From Aquipseudomonas alcaligenes (GTDB lineage: Bacteria > Pseudomonadota > Gammaproteobacteria > Pseudomonadales > Pseudomonadaceae), in the NCBI RefSeq assembly GCF_003205495.1, contig NZ_QJRX01000003.1, positions 450,980 to 514,979 of the forward strand: DNA of 64,000 bases, written 5' to 3'. The notes under the pieces are model-generated. The model was not told where the DNA came from and did not search any database. It saw only the letters and a list, made by a program, of their open reading frames with translations. Below are positions 50,274 through 61,988 of the stretch, in pieces. How positions within the stretch are numbered: the first letter of the stretch is position 1; every line of letters starts with the position of its first letter. Both the position numbers and the translations under genes were made by a program.

Positions 50274-50815
50274 CAGCGGTTCCAGGGCATACGGGCGAGC
50301 AGCAGGGCCATGGCGCAGGTGTTGCTGAGGCCGGCGAAAGTCAGGCCGGCGCCGACGAAGGCGGCCAGGCCATACCAGCCCGGATGCACCCAGGTGCCGA
50401 GTACGACACCCAGCAGCACCAGGCTGCCGGCGCTGATCTGCACCTGGCGCTGGATGCTGATCACGCCACTGGGGGCTTCTTCGGTGGGCAGGCCGCAGGC
50501 CACGCAGGCCTGGGTGCCGCCGTCGATCACCTGTACGCCGGGCAGCAGTTGCTGCAACTGGTCGGCGGCGCGGCGCGCGCGCTGGCCGCTGTGGCACAGC
50601 AGGTAGAGCTCGTCGCCGCGCTGCAGGCCTTCCTGGCGCAGCTGCTGCACCAGGGCGGCCGGATTGAGCTGGTCGAGTGGCACGTTACGCGCGCCGGCCA
50701 CGTGCTGGGCGCGGAATTCCGCCGGGCTGCGTACGTCGATGAGGAAGCGCACATGCCCCTGCTGGCGCGCGCTGGCGAAGCGCGGGGCATCGATCAGGCA
50801 GATGGTGTCGGTCAT
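50273..50815 (-). CDS. Membrane-linked rhodanese-domain protein (YgaP-like)
   Basis: The protein is 180 residues. An N-terminal rhodanese domain (FLIDVRSPAEFRAQHVAGARNVPLDQL) carries the catalytic Cys in YLLCHSGQRARRA. The C-terminal 60 residues have two membrane helices and a DUF2892-like segment (GSLVLLGVVLGTWVHPGWYGLAAFVGAGLTFAGLSNTCAMALLLARMPWN), the YgaP layout. It transfers sulfur from persulfides or thiosulfate at the membrane. It overlaps the TauE gene start and follows the CsoR-type gene by 28 bp. The loop residues set donor choice and are not known. Confidence 0.92.
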   Translation of the reverse strand: MTDTICLIDAPRFASARQQGHVRFLIDVRSPAEFRAQHVAGARNVPLDQLNPAALVQQLRQEGLQRGDELYLLCHSGQRARRAADQLQQLLPGVQVIDGGTQACVACGLPTEEAPSGVISIQRQVQISAGSLVLLGVVLGTWVHPGWYGLAAFVGAGLTFAGLSNTCAMALLLARMPWNR

Positions 50816-50843
50816 TGCAGGGTACTCCCTGGGGGTATGTGGT

Positions 50844-51110
50844 TCAGGTGTATTTGGTGAAGATGGCGCGCACGCGCGCCAGGGTCTCGGCGTCGTCGCG
50901 CGCGGGGTCGAGCACGGTTTCCTCGAGCAGGCACGCGAGCATCTCCTGGTAGGCCTTGTCCAACGCCTTGCGCGCGGCGGCGAACTGCTGGGCGATGGCC
51001 TCGCATTCCTCGCCGCGGCGGATCATCGCCTGGATGCCGCGGATCTGGCCCTCGACGCGGGCCAGGCGCTTGAGCATGGCGTCCTGTTGCTGATGGTTCG
51101 GTGTGCTCAT
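50844..51110 (-). CDS. CsoR/FrmR-family metal- or thiol-sensing repressor (CstR-like context)
   Basis: The protein is 88 residues, all alpha-helical, with MLKRLARVEGQIRGIQAMIRRGEECEAIAQQFAAARKALDK as its core. Cys36 is in the usual first ligand place. At the second site, where copper sensors have His-x3-Cys, this protein reads Cys60-x3-Glu (ACLLEE). It thus has only two cysteines and lacks the copper ligand set. It precedes the rhodanese, TauE and persulfide dioxygenase genes, so a persulfide sensor is likely. Upstream are the tandem operators at 51115-51146. It has the ATG at 51110. Confidence 0.85.
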   Translation of the reverse strand: MSTPNHQQQDAMLKRLARVEGQIRGIQAMIRRGEECEAIAQQFAAARKALDKAYQEMLACLLEETVLDPARDDAETLARVRAIFTKYT

Positions 51111-51114
51111 CACT

Positions 51115-51146
51115 ATACTCCCTTGAGTATTTACTGGGGGGAGTAT
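51115..51146 (-). promoter_or_regulatory. Tandem operators of the CsoR-type regulator
   Basis: Two palindromes adjoin each other: ATACTC-N4-GAGTAT (51115-51130, perfect 6-bp arms) and TACT-G6-AGTA (51132-51145). The outer ATACTCCC and GGGAGTAT also pair over 8 bp. Such TAC/GTA arms around a GC core are known for CsoR-family operators. The block lies 5-36 bp upstream of the repressor start, so it should control the whole sulfur operon. Confidence 0.72.
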
Positions 51147-51193
51147 GTAGAGAGGGCTGCGCAGAAGCAAGCCCGTCCGTCGCCGTGGCGTAC

Positions 51194-53146
51194 TCAGGTG
51201 TTGCGAATCAGCTTGCGCAGGGCGAAACGGTTCGGGTGGCAGGCCTCGGCAACGGCGCGCGGCAGCGGCAGCGGTTCGTCGTCCAGCCAGGCGGCCAGCA
51301 GCTCGCCGCACAGCGGTGCAGTGATCAGCCCGCGCGAGCCGTGACCGCTGTTGACGAACAGGCCGTCGCGCCAGGGGCAGGGGCTGTCCGGCACTTGGCG
51401 GGCATCCCTGCCGAGCACCGCATAGGTCTCGGCGAAGGCCGCCGGGTCGGCCAGCGGGCCGACAATCGGCAGGTAGTCGGGGCTGGTGCAGCGGAAGGCA
51501 GCGCGGCCTTCGAGCTGCGCCGTATCGAGCCGGTCGGTGTTCAGGCGCGCGGCCAGGTCCGCAGAGATTTCCCGCAGCAGTTCGAGGTTGCCAGCGTGTT
51601 CGGCGGTGGTCGGTGTGCAGTCCTGGCTGTGGAAGTCGAAGCTGGCGCCCAGGGTGTGCTCGCCGCCGCGCGGCGGCGCCACATAGCCTTCGGCACAGAC
51701 TACGCAGGCCAACTCGGCGCTGCCGGTGGTCTGCGGCAGGCGGCTGATCTGCCCGCGGATGCGCTTGAGCGGCAGTTCGGCGGCGAAGCGGCGCACCTCG
51801 GCGGCGCCGGCCAGGATTGCCACGGGTGCCTCGGCCAGCAGACGCTCGCCGGCCAGCGCCTGCCAGTGGCCATCGACCCGCCGCAGCTCCAGCGCTTCAC
51901 TGTGCGTCAGCAGGCGAATGTTCGGATGGCTGGCGAGCTGGCGGCACAGCGCCGGCGGATGCACCCAGCCGGCCTCGGGATAGAACAGGCCGCCGGCCGG
52001 CAGCGCGACCCCGGCGATGGCCTCGGCCTCGGCGCGGTCCAGGCTATGCAGCAGGTCAGCCGGGAAGGCCTCGGCCAGCCTGGCCTGACGTTCGCCTTCC
52101 TTGGTGTCGAAGGCCAGCTGCAGCACACCGCAGGCATCCCAGTCGCGGCCCTGCTGCAGCTGCTGGAGCAGGCGGCGGGTGTGGCCGAAGCCGGCCAGCA
52201 CCAGTTGCGACAGCGCCGTGCCATGGGCAGACAGCTTGAGGTAGAGCACGCCCTGGGGATTGCCCGAGGCTTCCTGCGCCACTTCGCCGTGGCGCTCCAG
52301 CAGGGTCACCTGCCAGCCGCGCTCGGCCAGGCTGGCGGCCGTGGCGCAGCCGGCCAGGCCGGCGCCGATCACCAGTGCCTCGCGCCTGTTCGGCCGCGAC
52401 GGTCGGGCATACCAGGGCTTGTCGGCCGTGCTCGTGGCACCTTCGAAACGGCCGCAGAGCATCTCCCACTTCTTGCCATGCCCGGGCGCCCGGCGCATGG
52501 CGAAGCCGGCCTCGATCAGGCCGCGGCGCACCGTGCCCTTGCTGGTGAAGGTGGCCAGGCTGGCGCCGGGGGCGGACAGCCGCGCCAGCTGCTGGAACAG
52601 CGGCGGGGTCCACATCTCCGGGTTCTTGTCCGGGGCGAAGCCGTCGAGGAACCAGACGTCGATGCGCGCATCCAGCTGCGGCAGCATCTGCTGGGCGTCG
52701 CCGACCAGCAGGGTGAGGATCACCCGGCCGCCATCCAGCACCAGGCGCTGGAAGCCGGGGTGGATGGCCAGGTACTGCTCCAGCAGCTGCCCGGACCAGG
52801 GCGCCAGTTCCGGCCACAGGGCCAGGGCGCGGCGCAGGTCGGCCGGTGCCAGCGGGTACTTCTCCACGCTGACGAAGTGCAGGCGGGCGTCGCCCGGGGC
52901 ATGGTACGCGAAGGTCTGCCAGGCGCAGAGGAAGTTGGTGCCGGTGCCGAAGCCGGTCTCGCCGATCACCAGGCTCCCGCCGGCGGGCAGGGTGGCGCAG
53001 CGCTCGGCCAGGGCGTTGCCCTCGATGTACACGTGGCGCGTCTCGCCGAGGCCGTCGTCGCGGGAGAAGTAGATGTCGTCGAACTGGCGGGAGCGTGGCT
53101 GGCCCTGCTCGTCCCAGTCGAGTTGGGCGTGGCGGAAATCGGTCAT
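51194..53146 (-). CDS. mnmC: Bifunctional tRNA mnm5s2U34 methyltransferase/oxidase
   Basis: The protein is 650 residues. The N-terminal methyltransferase domain has the SAM site GETGFGTGTNFLCAW and DVWFLDGFAPDKNPEMW. The C-terminal FAD oxidase domain has ALVIGAGLAGCATAASLAERGW and the terminal VNSGHGSRGLITAPLCGELLAAWL. It completes the wobble-uridine modification mnm5s2U34 of tRNA. It is single in its locus, 84 bp from the CsoR-type gene, and divergent from pap. The domain order is the standard MnmC fusion. The ATG at 53146 gives MTDFRHAQLDWDEQGQPRS. Confidence 0.95.
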   Translation of the reverse strand: MTDFRHAQLDWDEQGQPRSRQFDDIYFSRDDGLGETRHVYIEGNALAERCATLPAGGSLVIGETGFGTGTNFLCAWQTFAYHAPGDARLHFVSVEKYPLAPADLRRALALWPELAPWSGQLLEQYLAIHPGFQRLVLDGGRVILTLLVGDAQQMLPQLDARIDVWFLDGFAPDKNPEMWTPPLFQQLARLSAPGASLATFTSKGTVRRGLIEAGFAMRRAPGHGKKWEMLCGRFEGATSTADKPWYARPSRPNRREALVIGAGLAGCATAASLAERGWQVTLLERHGEVAQEASGNPQGVLYLKLSAHGTALSQLVLAGFGHTRRLLQQLQQGRDWDACGVLQLAFDTKEGERQARLAEAFPADLLHSLDRAEAEAIAGVALPAGGLFYPEAGWVHPPALCRQLASHPNIRLLTHSEALELRRVDGHWQALAGERLLAEAPVAILAGAAEVRRFAAELPLKRIRGQISRLPQTTGSAELACVVCAEGYVAPPRGGEHTLGASFDFHSQDCTPTTAEHAGNLELLREISADLAARLNTDRLDTAQLEGRAAFRCTSPDYLPIVGPLADPAAFAETYAVLGRDARQVPDSPCPWRDGLFVNSGHGSRGLITAPLCGELLAAWLDDEPLPLPRAVAEACHPNRFALRKLIRNT

Positions 53147-53224
53147 GCGGTCACCCTGGCGCGAGGTCGCGCATTGTAACCGGGGAATCCGCTAGGCTGA
53201 GCGAAGCGAAGCAAGGAGATGCAC

Positions 53225-54718
53225 ATGTTCGAATCCGCCGAATTGGGCCACGCCATCGACGAGGAAACCTTCGACCGGGAGGCCCCGGTACTGCGCGAGG
53301 CGCTGCTGGAAGCGCAGTACGAGCTGAAGCAGCAGGGGCGCTTCCCGGTGATCATCCTGATCAACGGCGTCGAGGGCGCCGGCAAGGGCGAGACGGTCAA
53401 GCTGCTCAACGAGTGGATGGACCCGCGCCTGATCCAGGTCAGCACCTTCGATACGCAGACCGACGAGGAGCTGGCCCGGCCGCCGGCCTGGCGCTTCTGG
53501 CGCCAGCTGCCGCCCAAGGGGCGCATCGGCATCTTCTTCGGCAACTGGTACAGCCAGATGCTGCAGGGGCGGGTGCACGGCCACTTCAAGGATGCCGTGC
53601 TGGACCAGGCCATCGACGGCGCCCTGGCGCTGGAGCAGATGCTCTGCGACGAGGGCGCGCTGATCTTCAAGTTCTGGTTCCACCTGTCCAAGAAGCAGAT
53701 GAAGGCGCGTCTCAAGGAACTGCAGGACGATCCGCAGCGGGCCTGGCGCATCAGCCCGCTGGACTGGCAGCAGTCGAAGACCTACGACAAGTTCGTACGC
53801 TACGGCGAGCGGGTGCTGCGCCGCACCAGCCGCGACTTCGCGCCCTGGTACGTGGTGGAGGGCAGCGACGAGTACTACCGCAGCCTGACGGTCGGGCGCA
53901 TCCTCCTCGACGGCCTGCAGGCGGCGCTCAAGGCCAAGGTGCGGCGCGTGCCGCAGCCGCACGTGGCACCGATGATCGCCAGCCTGGACAACCGTGGCCT
54001 GCTGGACTGCCTGGACCTGTCGCAGAGCCTGGAGAAGGAGGAGTACCAGGACATGCTGGCCCTGGAGCAGGCGCGCCTGGCCATGCTGATGCGCGACAAG
54101 CGCATGCGCCGGCACGCCCTGGTGGCGGTGTTCGAGGGCAATGACGCGGCCGGCAAGGGCGGCGCCATCCGCCGTGTGGCGGCGGCCCTGGACCCGCGCC
54201 AGTACCGCATAGTGCCGGTCGCCGCGCCGACCGAGGAGGAACGGGCGCAGCCCTACCTGTGGCGTTTCTGGCGGCACATCCCGGCGCGCGGCAAGTTCAC
54301 CGTGTTCGACCGCTCCTGGTATGGCCGGGTGCTGGTGGAGCGGGTCGAGGGCTTCTGCGAGCCGGCCGACTGGCTGCGCGCCTATGGCGAGATCAACGAC
54401 TTCGAGGAGCAGCTGAGCAACGCCGGCGTGGTGGTGGTGAAGTTCTGGCTGGCCATCGACCAGGACGAGCAGTTCCGCCGCTTCAAGGAGCGCGAGCAGA
54501 TCGCCTTCAAGCGCTTCAAGATCACCGAGGAAGACTGGCGCAACCGCGAGAAGTGGAACGAGTACTGCGATGCGGTGGGCGACATGGTCGACCGCACCAG
54601 TACCTCGATCGCGCCCTGGACCCTGGTCGAGGCCAACGACAAGCGCTTTGCCCGGGTCAAGGTGCTGCGCACCATCAACGAGGCCCTGGAGCGGGCCTTC
54701 GCCAGGGCCCGCGACTAG
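53225..54718 (+). CDS. pap: Polyphosphate:AMP phosphotransferase (two-domain PPK2)
   Basis: The protein is 497 residues from the ATG at 53225, with AAGGAG 6 bp upstream (53213-53218); the ATG at 53219 is too close to that site. It has two fused PPK2 domains, each with a Walker A-type site: GVEGAGKGETVK (N) and EGNDAAGKGGAIRR (C), followed by the lid and Trp-rich WRFWR motifs. The family phosphorylates AMP to ADP with polyphosphate. The gene stands alone, divergent from mnmC, and converges with the DUF6316 gene. Confidence 0.94.
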   Translation: MFESAELGHAIDEETFDREAPVLREALLEAQYELKQQGRFPVIILINGVEGAGKGETVKLLNEWMDPRLIQVSTFDTQTDEELARPPAWRFWRQLPPKGRIGIFFGNWYSQMLQGRVHGHFKDAVLDQAIDGALALEQMLCDEGALIFKFWFHLSKKQMKARLKELQDDPQRAWRISPLDWQQSKTYDKFVRYGERVLRRTSRDFAPWYVVEGSDEYYRSLTVGRILLDGLQAALKAKVRRVPQPHVAPMIASLDNRGLLDCLDLSQSLEKEEYQDMLALEQARLAMLMRDKRMRRHALVAVFEGNDAAGKGGAIRRVAAALDPRQYRIVPVAAPTEEERAQPYLWRFWRHIPARGKFTVFDRSWYGRVLVERVEGFCEPADWLRAYGEINDFEEQLSNAGVVVVKFWLAIDQDEQFRRFKEREQIAFKRFKITEEDWRNREKWNEYCDAVGDMVDRTSTSIAPWTLVEANDKRFARVKVLRTINEALERAFARARD

Positions 54719-54719
54719 G

Positions 54720-54929
54720 CTAGAAGGCGCTGCTACCGGCCAGGGCCCTGGCCTGCTGCATGCGCAGTACGTAGCGCGTGATTTCCCGCTCGGCATCCAC
54801 TCGGGTGAAGTAGGGACCTTCCAGGGTGCCTTCGCGGGTGGCAAAGAAGTACTGGCCGTTGACTGCGCTGACCCGCTCGCTCCGGTAGTGGGTACCGGGG
54901 GCCGGGTCGATCTGACGTTGACCGAACAT
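54720..54929 (-). CDS. DUF6316 family small protein
   Basis: The protein is 69 residues from the ATG at 54929 (MFGQRQIDPAPGTHYRSERV). The body has the QYFFATREGTLEGPYFTRVDAEREITRYV pattern seen in a family of short Pseudomonas proteins. It is soluble and of unknown role. An in-frame start at 54956 would add 9 residues. It converges with pap, with 1 base between the stops. Confidence 0.78.
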   Translation of the reverse strand: MFGQRQIDPAPGTHYRSERVSAVNGQYFFATREGTLEGPYFTRVDAEREITRYVLRMQQARALAGSSAF

Positions 54930-55136
54930 GACGAGGGCTCCTGCAACAAGATGCACTGTCTTCAGTCTAGTGACTGGCTGCCCGGGGAAGAGGTCGGGCG
55001 ACGGGTGGTCATAAAATGATCAATTGTTGCGGCGGCACAGTTCGACCTTGTCCGGTCGGTTAACTGTGGCTGTGAGGTCGCTGCGCGGGGGCCTAGAATG
55101 GCTTTCCGCCCATTCCTCCCGCCGATCGAGAGCACC

Positions 55137-56091
55137 ATGCACGTTTCCTCCGGCCGCTGGCTCTACGGCCTGCTGCTCGCCCTGACCACCGCGCTGCTCT
55201 GGGGCATCCTGCCAATCAAGCTCAAGGAAGTGCTGCAGGTGCTGGACCCGGTCACCGTCACCTGGTACCGCCTGCTGGTTTCCGGCCTGCTGTTGCTGGC
55301 GTGGCTGGCGGCCAACCGCCGCCTGCCACGCTTCGCCCCGCTCGGGCGGCGTGGTCACGGCCTGCTGGTGCTGGCCGTGTTCGGCCTGACCGCCAACTAC
55401 GTGCTGTACCTGATCGGCCTCAACATGCTCAGCCCCGGTACCACCCAACTGGTGATCCAGATGGCGCCGATCCTGTTCCTGGTGGCCAGCCTGTTCGTCT
55501 TCCGCGAGTTCTTCAGCCTTGGCCAGGGCATCGGCATGGCCATCCTGCTGCTGGGTTTCGGCCTGTTCTTCAACCAGCGCCTGGCGGAGCTGCTGACCTC
55601 GCTGACCGCCTACACCACCGGGGTGCTGGTGATACTGCTGGCCTCCTTCGTCTGGGTGTTCTACGGCCTGGCGCAGAAGCAGCTGCTGACCCACTGGAGT
55701 TCGCCGCAGATCATGCTGGTGATCTACCTGGCCTGCGCACTGCTGCTGACGCCCTGGGCCCACCCGCTGCAGGTGCTCCAGCTCGATTCGCTGCAGGCCT
55801 GGCTGCTGCTGGCCTGCTGCCTGAACACCCTGGTGGCCTACGGCGCCTTTGCCGAGGCGCTGGCGCACTGGGAAGCCTCGCGGGTCAGCGCGACCCTGTC
55901 GGTCACCCCGCTGGTGACCTTCGCCGCCGTGGCCCTGGCCGCCCTCTGGTGGCCGGACCACGTGCAGCCGGAGCAGATCAACCTGCTCGGCTACGCCGGC
56001 GCCTTGCTGGTGGTGCTGGGCTCGGCGCTGACCGCCCTGGGGCCCTCGCTGCTGGCCGGCTGGCGCGCGCGCCGGGCCCGCCTGGCCGCGC

Positions 56092-56102
<11 letters not shown>
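55137..56102 (+). CDS. EamA/RhaT family (DMT) transporter
   Basis: The protein is 321 residues with ten membrane helices in two repeats of the EamA type: LYGLLLALTTALLWGILPIKLKEVLQVLDPVTVTWYRLLVSG and VLVILLASFVWVFYGLAQKQLL. It is a drug/metabolite transporter, perhaps exporting amino acids or other small molecules. The start is the ATG at 55137; an upstream in-frame start at 55098 adds 13 residues. Its end overlaps the oxidoreductase gene's end by 11 bases on the other strand. Substrate unknown. Confidence 0.88.
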
Positions 56103-58099
<1,997 letters not shown>

Positions 58100-58179
58100 G
58101 GGGCGATTCTCCGGGATGATTGTCGGCAGTTTAGGCCCCGGAGGATCGGCGCGGTTCCACACCGTCCCTATCGGCGTGA

Positions 58180-59193
58180 TTACCAGCGCGCGTGGGTCGC
58201 GCCGAGCCAGCCGTAGGCAGCGCTCACCGGCACCGTACGGCCCTCGGGGTCGCGCAGGTCGCCATCGAAGCGGCCGAACCACTGGCGGGTGTCGGCGTAG
58301 AAGGGGCCGAGCCGGGGGCAGGCCTGGTGCAGCTGGCGCGGGGTGAAGCGCAGCTCGACCTGGCCGCTGGGGCTGCTCAGCTGCCAGGGCGCCAGCGGCC
58401 CCTGCGGGTTCTGCACGGTATGCACCGGTTCGTTCAGGTGCAGCAGCTCGCCGCCGAACCACAGGGCGTTCTCCGACAGGCCGCTATGGTCGGTCCAGCC
58501 GGCGCCGAAGTTGCCGGCGATGCCGCCGGGGGCGGCGAAGGCGGCGCGCGTCCAGTGGCTGTGCAGGGGCCACACGCCGCGGGCGAAATCCAGCGAGGCG
58601 AAGCTCTGTCCCACCGTGCACAGGTATTGCCGGCGCCCCAGTTGCAGGTGGCCGGTCACCGGCAGACCGAGCTGGCGGCAGGTGGCGTGGAAGGTGCGCC
58701 TGCCCATGGGGCAGACCAGGTTGACCGACTCCAGGTGTGGCGGGCGCTGGATGTCCAGCGCCGCCTGCAGCGGCTGCCCGCCGATATCCGGGGCCTGCAC
58801 GGTGAGGCGCACGGCATTGCCGCGGTCCTCGGCCAGCAGCTGCAGGCGCGGGTGGTTGAACTCGTGGCTCTCCTGCGGCGTATCCGGCAGCGCGCAGCCC
58901 AGGCCGAGGGGCCGCAGCTGGGTGCGCGAGGCGCCCTGGCCGCTGTGCAGGTCGAGGAAATAGGCGGCGCCGTAGCCCAGATAGTCGAGGTCGGCGAAGG
59001 TCAGCGCCAGCATCCAGTCCGGGGTGGTGATGCACCAGTGGTTCCAGCGCTTGCGCCGGCCCAGGTGGCGGGGCAGGGCGCAGTGCACCTGCGGCCTGGG
59101 CGACCAGCCGATGGCGGCTTCCAGCAGGCGGCCGCGCTCGTCGCACAGGGGCTGCGCCGAGGGGGACGCGAGCGGGTTGGTGAAGCTGTTCAT
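58180..59193 (-). CDS. DUF2804 family protein
   Basis: The protein is 337 residues from the ATG at 59193 ([25 protein letters not shown]). The [35 protein letters not shown] and [25 protein letters not shown] segments match DUF2804 proteins. It has beta-rich regions and no signal or membrane helix. Its function is not known; some links to lipid or alkane genes are possible but not shown here. It is 80 bp upstream of fumC on the same strand, and divergent from the DUF2059 gene. Confidence 0.85.
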   Translation of the reverse strand: MNSFTNPLASPSAQPLCDERGRLLEAAIGWSPRPQVHCALPRHLGRRKRWNHWCITTPDWMLALTFADLDYLGYGAAYFLDLHSGQGASRTQLRPLGLGCALPDTPQESHEFNHPRLQLLAEDRGNAVRLTVQAPDIGGQPLQAALDIQRPPHLESVNLVCPMGRRTFHATCRQLGLPVTGHLQLGRRQYLCTVGQSFASLDFARGVWPLHSHWTRAAFAAPGGIAGNFGAGWTDHSGLSENALWFGGELLHLNEPVHTVQNPQGPLAPWQLSSPSGQVELRFTPRQLHQACPRLGPFYADTRQWFGRFDGDLRDPEGRTVPVSAAYGWLGATHARW

Positions 59194-59396
59194 GCAACAC
59201 ATCCATGTGTAGGTACGGGCGCTGTGGCGCGCTCTGCGCCGCCGTACGCGGGAAAGGCGCCAAGCATGCACAGTTGTACCAGTACAGAGCAAGTGCTGGC
59301 TTTTTGCTCGTTCCGGTCGTCAGTCCGACGCTTGAGCGATGCCGGGGGCGCGCGCAGAATGGCCGCCCGCACCCATACCCGCCCAAGGATTGCCCG

Positions 59397-59891
59397 ATGA
59401 TTCGCCTGTGTGCCCTGTTTTCCCTCCTGCTGCTCGCCAGCCCCGCGCTGCATGCCGAGACGCCGGCCACCGCCAGCCATGTCGCCGAGGCCCGGCGCTT
59501 CCTGCAGCTGACCCGCGTGGACAAGCTCACCGTGCCGGCCTACGCCCAGGTGCAGCAGATGTTCGCCCAGCGTTTCGCCCAGGCCCAGGGCAAGGACAGC
59601 CAGAAGCCCGTGCTGGAGCGCTACCAGGCCCAGGCCAACGCGGCGCTGGACCAGGTGGTGGGCTGGAAGACCCTGGAGCCGGAGCTGCTGGAGCTGTACA
59701 CCCGCGCCTTCAGCGAGGCCGAGCTGAAGGAACTGGTGGCCTTCTACCAGACCCCGCTGGGCAGCAAGGTGCTGGAGCGGATGCCGCAGCTGATGGCGAT
59801 GTCTGCCCAGCTGACCCAGACCCGCCTGCAGCAGGCGGTGCCGGAAGTGGACAAGCTGCTCGGCGAGATGAACGCCGAGCTCAAGCAGTAG
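59397..59891 (+). CDS. DUF2059 family exported protein
   Basis: The protein is 164 residues from the ATG at 59397. It has a signal peptide (LCALFSLLLLASPALHA), then the DUF2059 helical body ARRFLQLTRVDKLTVPAYAQVQQMFAQRF and FYQTPLGSKVLERMPQLMAMSAQL. It probably lies in the periplasm. Nothing is known of its role. It is followed 12 bp later by the BolA-family gene, with a TAGGAG site between, so they are cotranscribed. Confidence 0.88.
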   Translation: MIRLCALFSLLLLASPALHAETPATASHVAEARRFLQLTRVDKLTVPAYAQVQQMFAQRFAQAQGKDSQKPVLERYQAQANAALDQVVGWKTLEPELLELYTRAFSEAELKELVAFYQTPLGSKVLERMPQLMAMSAQLTQTRLQQAVPEVDKLLGEMNAELKQ

Positions 59892-59903
59892 GAGTCAGTG
59901 ACC

Positions 59904-60209
59904 ATGAGCATGCGCGACCAGATCATCGCCGCCCTGCAGCCGCTGCAGGCCGAGCACCTCGATGTCCTCGACGAGAGCCACATGCACAGCCGTGGCCAGG
60001 AGACCCACTACAAGGCGGTGATCGTCAGCCCGGCCTTCGCCGGGCTGAACGCGGTCAAGCGCCACCAGAAGGTCTACGCCAGCCTTGGCGAGCTGATGCA
60101 GCAGTTCCACGCCCTGGCCCTGCACACCTACACCCCCGAGGAATGGGCGGCGCAGGGCATGGCGCCGGATTCGCCGACCTGCCGCGGCGGCAGCAAGCAC
60201 GACCACTGA
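59904..60209 (+). CDS. bolA: BolA family protein
   Basis: The protein is 101 residues from the ATG at 59904, with TAGGAG 9 bp upstream; GTG at 59898 and ATG at 59910 are alternatives. The BolA core is HLDVLDESHMHSRGQETHYKAVIVSPAFAGLNAVKRHQKVYASLGELM, with the conserved His that helps hold a [2Fe-2S] cluster with a monothiol glutaredoxin. It acts in iron-sulfur trafficking and morphology control. It is located after the DUF2059 gene and 122 bp before trhO. Confidence 0.93.
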   Translation: MSMRDQIIAALQPLQAEHLDVLDESHMHSRGQETHYKAVIVSPAFAGLNAVKRHQKVYASLGELMQQFHALALHTYTPEEWAAQGMAPDSPTCRGGSKHDH

Positions 60210-60331
60210 TCCCGCTGCGCGTGCCCCTAGGCACGTGGCTGCGCTAGAATCGCCCCGCGCCGGCTCCAGCCGGCGCTTGCATTTCATCCCCGGTCCGCCC
60301 TTTGCGCGGGCGACCACTGGAGAGAGTCCCC

Positions 60332-61270
60332 ATGACCGACAAGATCGTCGTGGCGGCGCTGTACAAGTTCGTTTCCCTGCCGGACTACGTCGCGCTGCGC
60401 GAACCCCTGCTGCAAACCCTGCTCGATAACGGCATCAAAGGCACCCTGCTGCTGGCCGAGGAAGGCATCAACGGCACCGTCTCCGCCAGCCGCGCCGGCA
60501 TCGACGCGCTGCTCGCCTGGTTCCGCCAGGACCCGCGCCTGGCCGATATCGACCATAAGGAGTCCTACTGCGACGAGCAGCCCTTCTACCGCACCAAGGT
60601 CAAGCTGAAGAAGGAAATCGTCACCCTCGGCGTGCCGGGCGTGGACCCCAACCAGCGGGTCGGCACCTACGTCGAGCCCAAGGACTGGAACGCCCTGATC
60701 AGTGACCCCGAGGTGCTGCTGATCGACACCCGCAACGACTACGAGGTGGCCATCGGCACCTTCGAGGGCGCCATCGATCCTAGGACCAAATCGTTCCGCG
60801 AGTTTCCCGAGTACATCAAGGCCCACTTCGACCCGACCCGGCACAAGAAGGTCGCCATGTTCTGCACCGGCGGCATCCGCTGCGAGAAGGCCTCCAGCTA
60901 CATGCTCGGCGAAGGCTTCGAGGAGGTCTTCCACCTCAAGGGCGGCATTCTCAAGTACCTGGAGGAGGTGCCGCAGGAGCAGAGCAAGTGGCAGGGCGAC
61001 TGCTTCGTCTTCGACAACCGGGTGACCGTGCGCCACGACCTGTCCGAGGGCGACTACGACCAGTGCCACGCCTGCCGCAACCCGATCTCCGCCGAGGACC
61101 GCCAGTCCGAGCACTATTCGCCGGGCATCAGCTGCCCGCACTGCTGGAACTCGCTGCCGGAGAAGACCCGCCAGGCCGCCCGCGAACGGCAGAAGCAGAT
61201 CGAGATCGCCCAGGCGCGCAACCTGCCACACCCCATCGGCTACAACTACAAGGCGCTGCAGGGCGACTGA
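60332..61270 (+). CDS. trhO: tRNA uridine(34) hydroxylase TrhO (rhodanese fold)
   Basis: The protein is 312 residues from the ATG at 60332 ([19 protein letters not shown]). An N-terminal acylphosphatase-like domain contains [20 protein letters not shown]. The rhodanese domain ([20 protein letters not shown]) has the catalytic Cys in [19 protein letters not shown]-terminal Cys-rich segment (CHACRNPIS and CPHCWNSL) may bind zinc. TrhO hydroxylates U34 of tRNA using oxygen, towards the 5-oxyacetyl modifications. It lies between the BolA and DsbA-like genes. Confidence 0.95.
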   Translation: MTDKIVVAALYKFVSLPDYVALREPLLQTLLDNGIKGTLLLAEEGINGTVSASRAGIDALLAWFRQDPRLADIDHKESYCDEQPFYRTKVKLKKEIVTLGVPGVDPNQRVGTYVEPKDWNALISDPEVLLIDTRNDYEVAIGTFEGAIDPRTKSFREFPEYIKAHFDPTRHKKVAMFCTGGIRCEKASSYMLGEGFEEVFHLKGGILKYLEEVPQEQSKWQGDCFVFDNRVTVRHDLSEGDYDQCHACRNPISAEDRQSEHYSPGISCPHCWNSLPEKTRQAARERQKQIEIAQARNLPHPIGYNYKALQGD

Positions 61271-61352
61271 GCCCTGCGCCACCTTGTCCCCTGCGCAGCG
61301 CCCTGCTGCGCGGGTACACTGCCCCGGCCTCCAGCCGGTCAAGGAACTGCCT

Positions 61353-61988
61353 GTGCGCCCAGCCCGCCTGCTCTACGTGATGGACCCCATGTGTTCCTGG
61401 TGCTGGGGCTTCGCCCCGGTCGTCGAGGCCCTGGCCGAGCAGGCCGGCGCGGCCGGCGTGCCGCTGCAGCTGGTGGTCGGTGGCCTGCGCCGCGAGCGCG
61501 CGGCCATGGACCCGGCGGCGCGGGTGCGCATCCTCGCCCACTGGCAGGCGGTCAACGCCAGCACCGGCCAGCTGTTCAACTTCCACGACGGCCTGCCCGA
61601 AGGCTTCGTCTACGACACCGAGCCGGCCTGCCGCGCCCTGGTCACCGCGCGCCAGCTGGACGAGCAGAGCGTGGTCCCGCTGGCCGGGCTGATCCAGCAG
61701 GCCTTCTACGCCGAGGGCCGCGACGTGACCCGCGCCCAGCTGCTGGTGGAGCTGGCCGAGCGTGCCGGCATCCCGCGCATCGAGTTCGCCGCCGCCTTCG
61801 ACAGCGAGGCCATGCAGGCGGCCACCGCCGCCGACTTCGCCTGGGTGCAGGACCTCGGCATCGCCGGCTTCCCCACCCTGCTGGCCGAGCGTGACGGCCA
61901 GCTGGCCCTGCTGACCAATGGCTACCAGCCGCTGCAGGCCCTGGCGCCGCTGCTCGGCCGCTGGCTGGAGCGCGCCGTACATGCCTGA
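61353..61988 (+). CDS. DsbA-family thioredoxin-fold protein
   Basis: The protein is 211 residues from a GTG at 61353 (V/MRPARLLYVMDPMCSWCWGF). The CSWC motif is a CxxC redox site in a DsbA/FrnE-type fold. The C-terminus has DLGIAGFPTLLAERDGQLALL, with the cis-proline before Thr (FPT). No signal peptide is apparent, so it is probably cytoplasmic. It could be a protein disulfide isomerase, or a DsbA-like protein of unknown role. Its end overlaps the ABC transporter start by 8 bases. Confidence 0.85.
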   Translation: MRPARLLYVMDPMCSWCWGFAPVVEALAEQAGAAGVPLQLVVGGLRRERAAMDPAARVRILAHWQAVNASTGQLFNFHDGLPEGFVYDTEPACRALVTARQLDEQSVVPLAGLIQQAFYAEGRDVTRAQLLVELAERAGIPRIEFAAAFDSEAMQAATAADFAWVQDLGIAGFPTLLAERDGQLALLTNGYQPLQALAPLLGRWLERAVHA

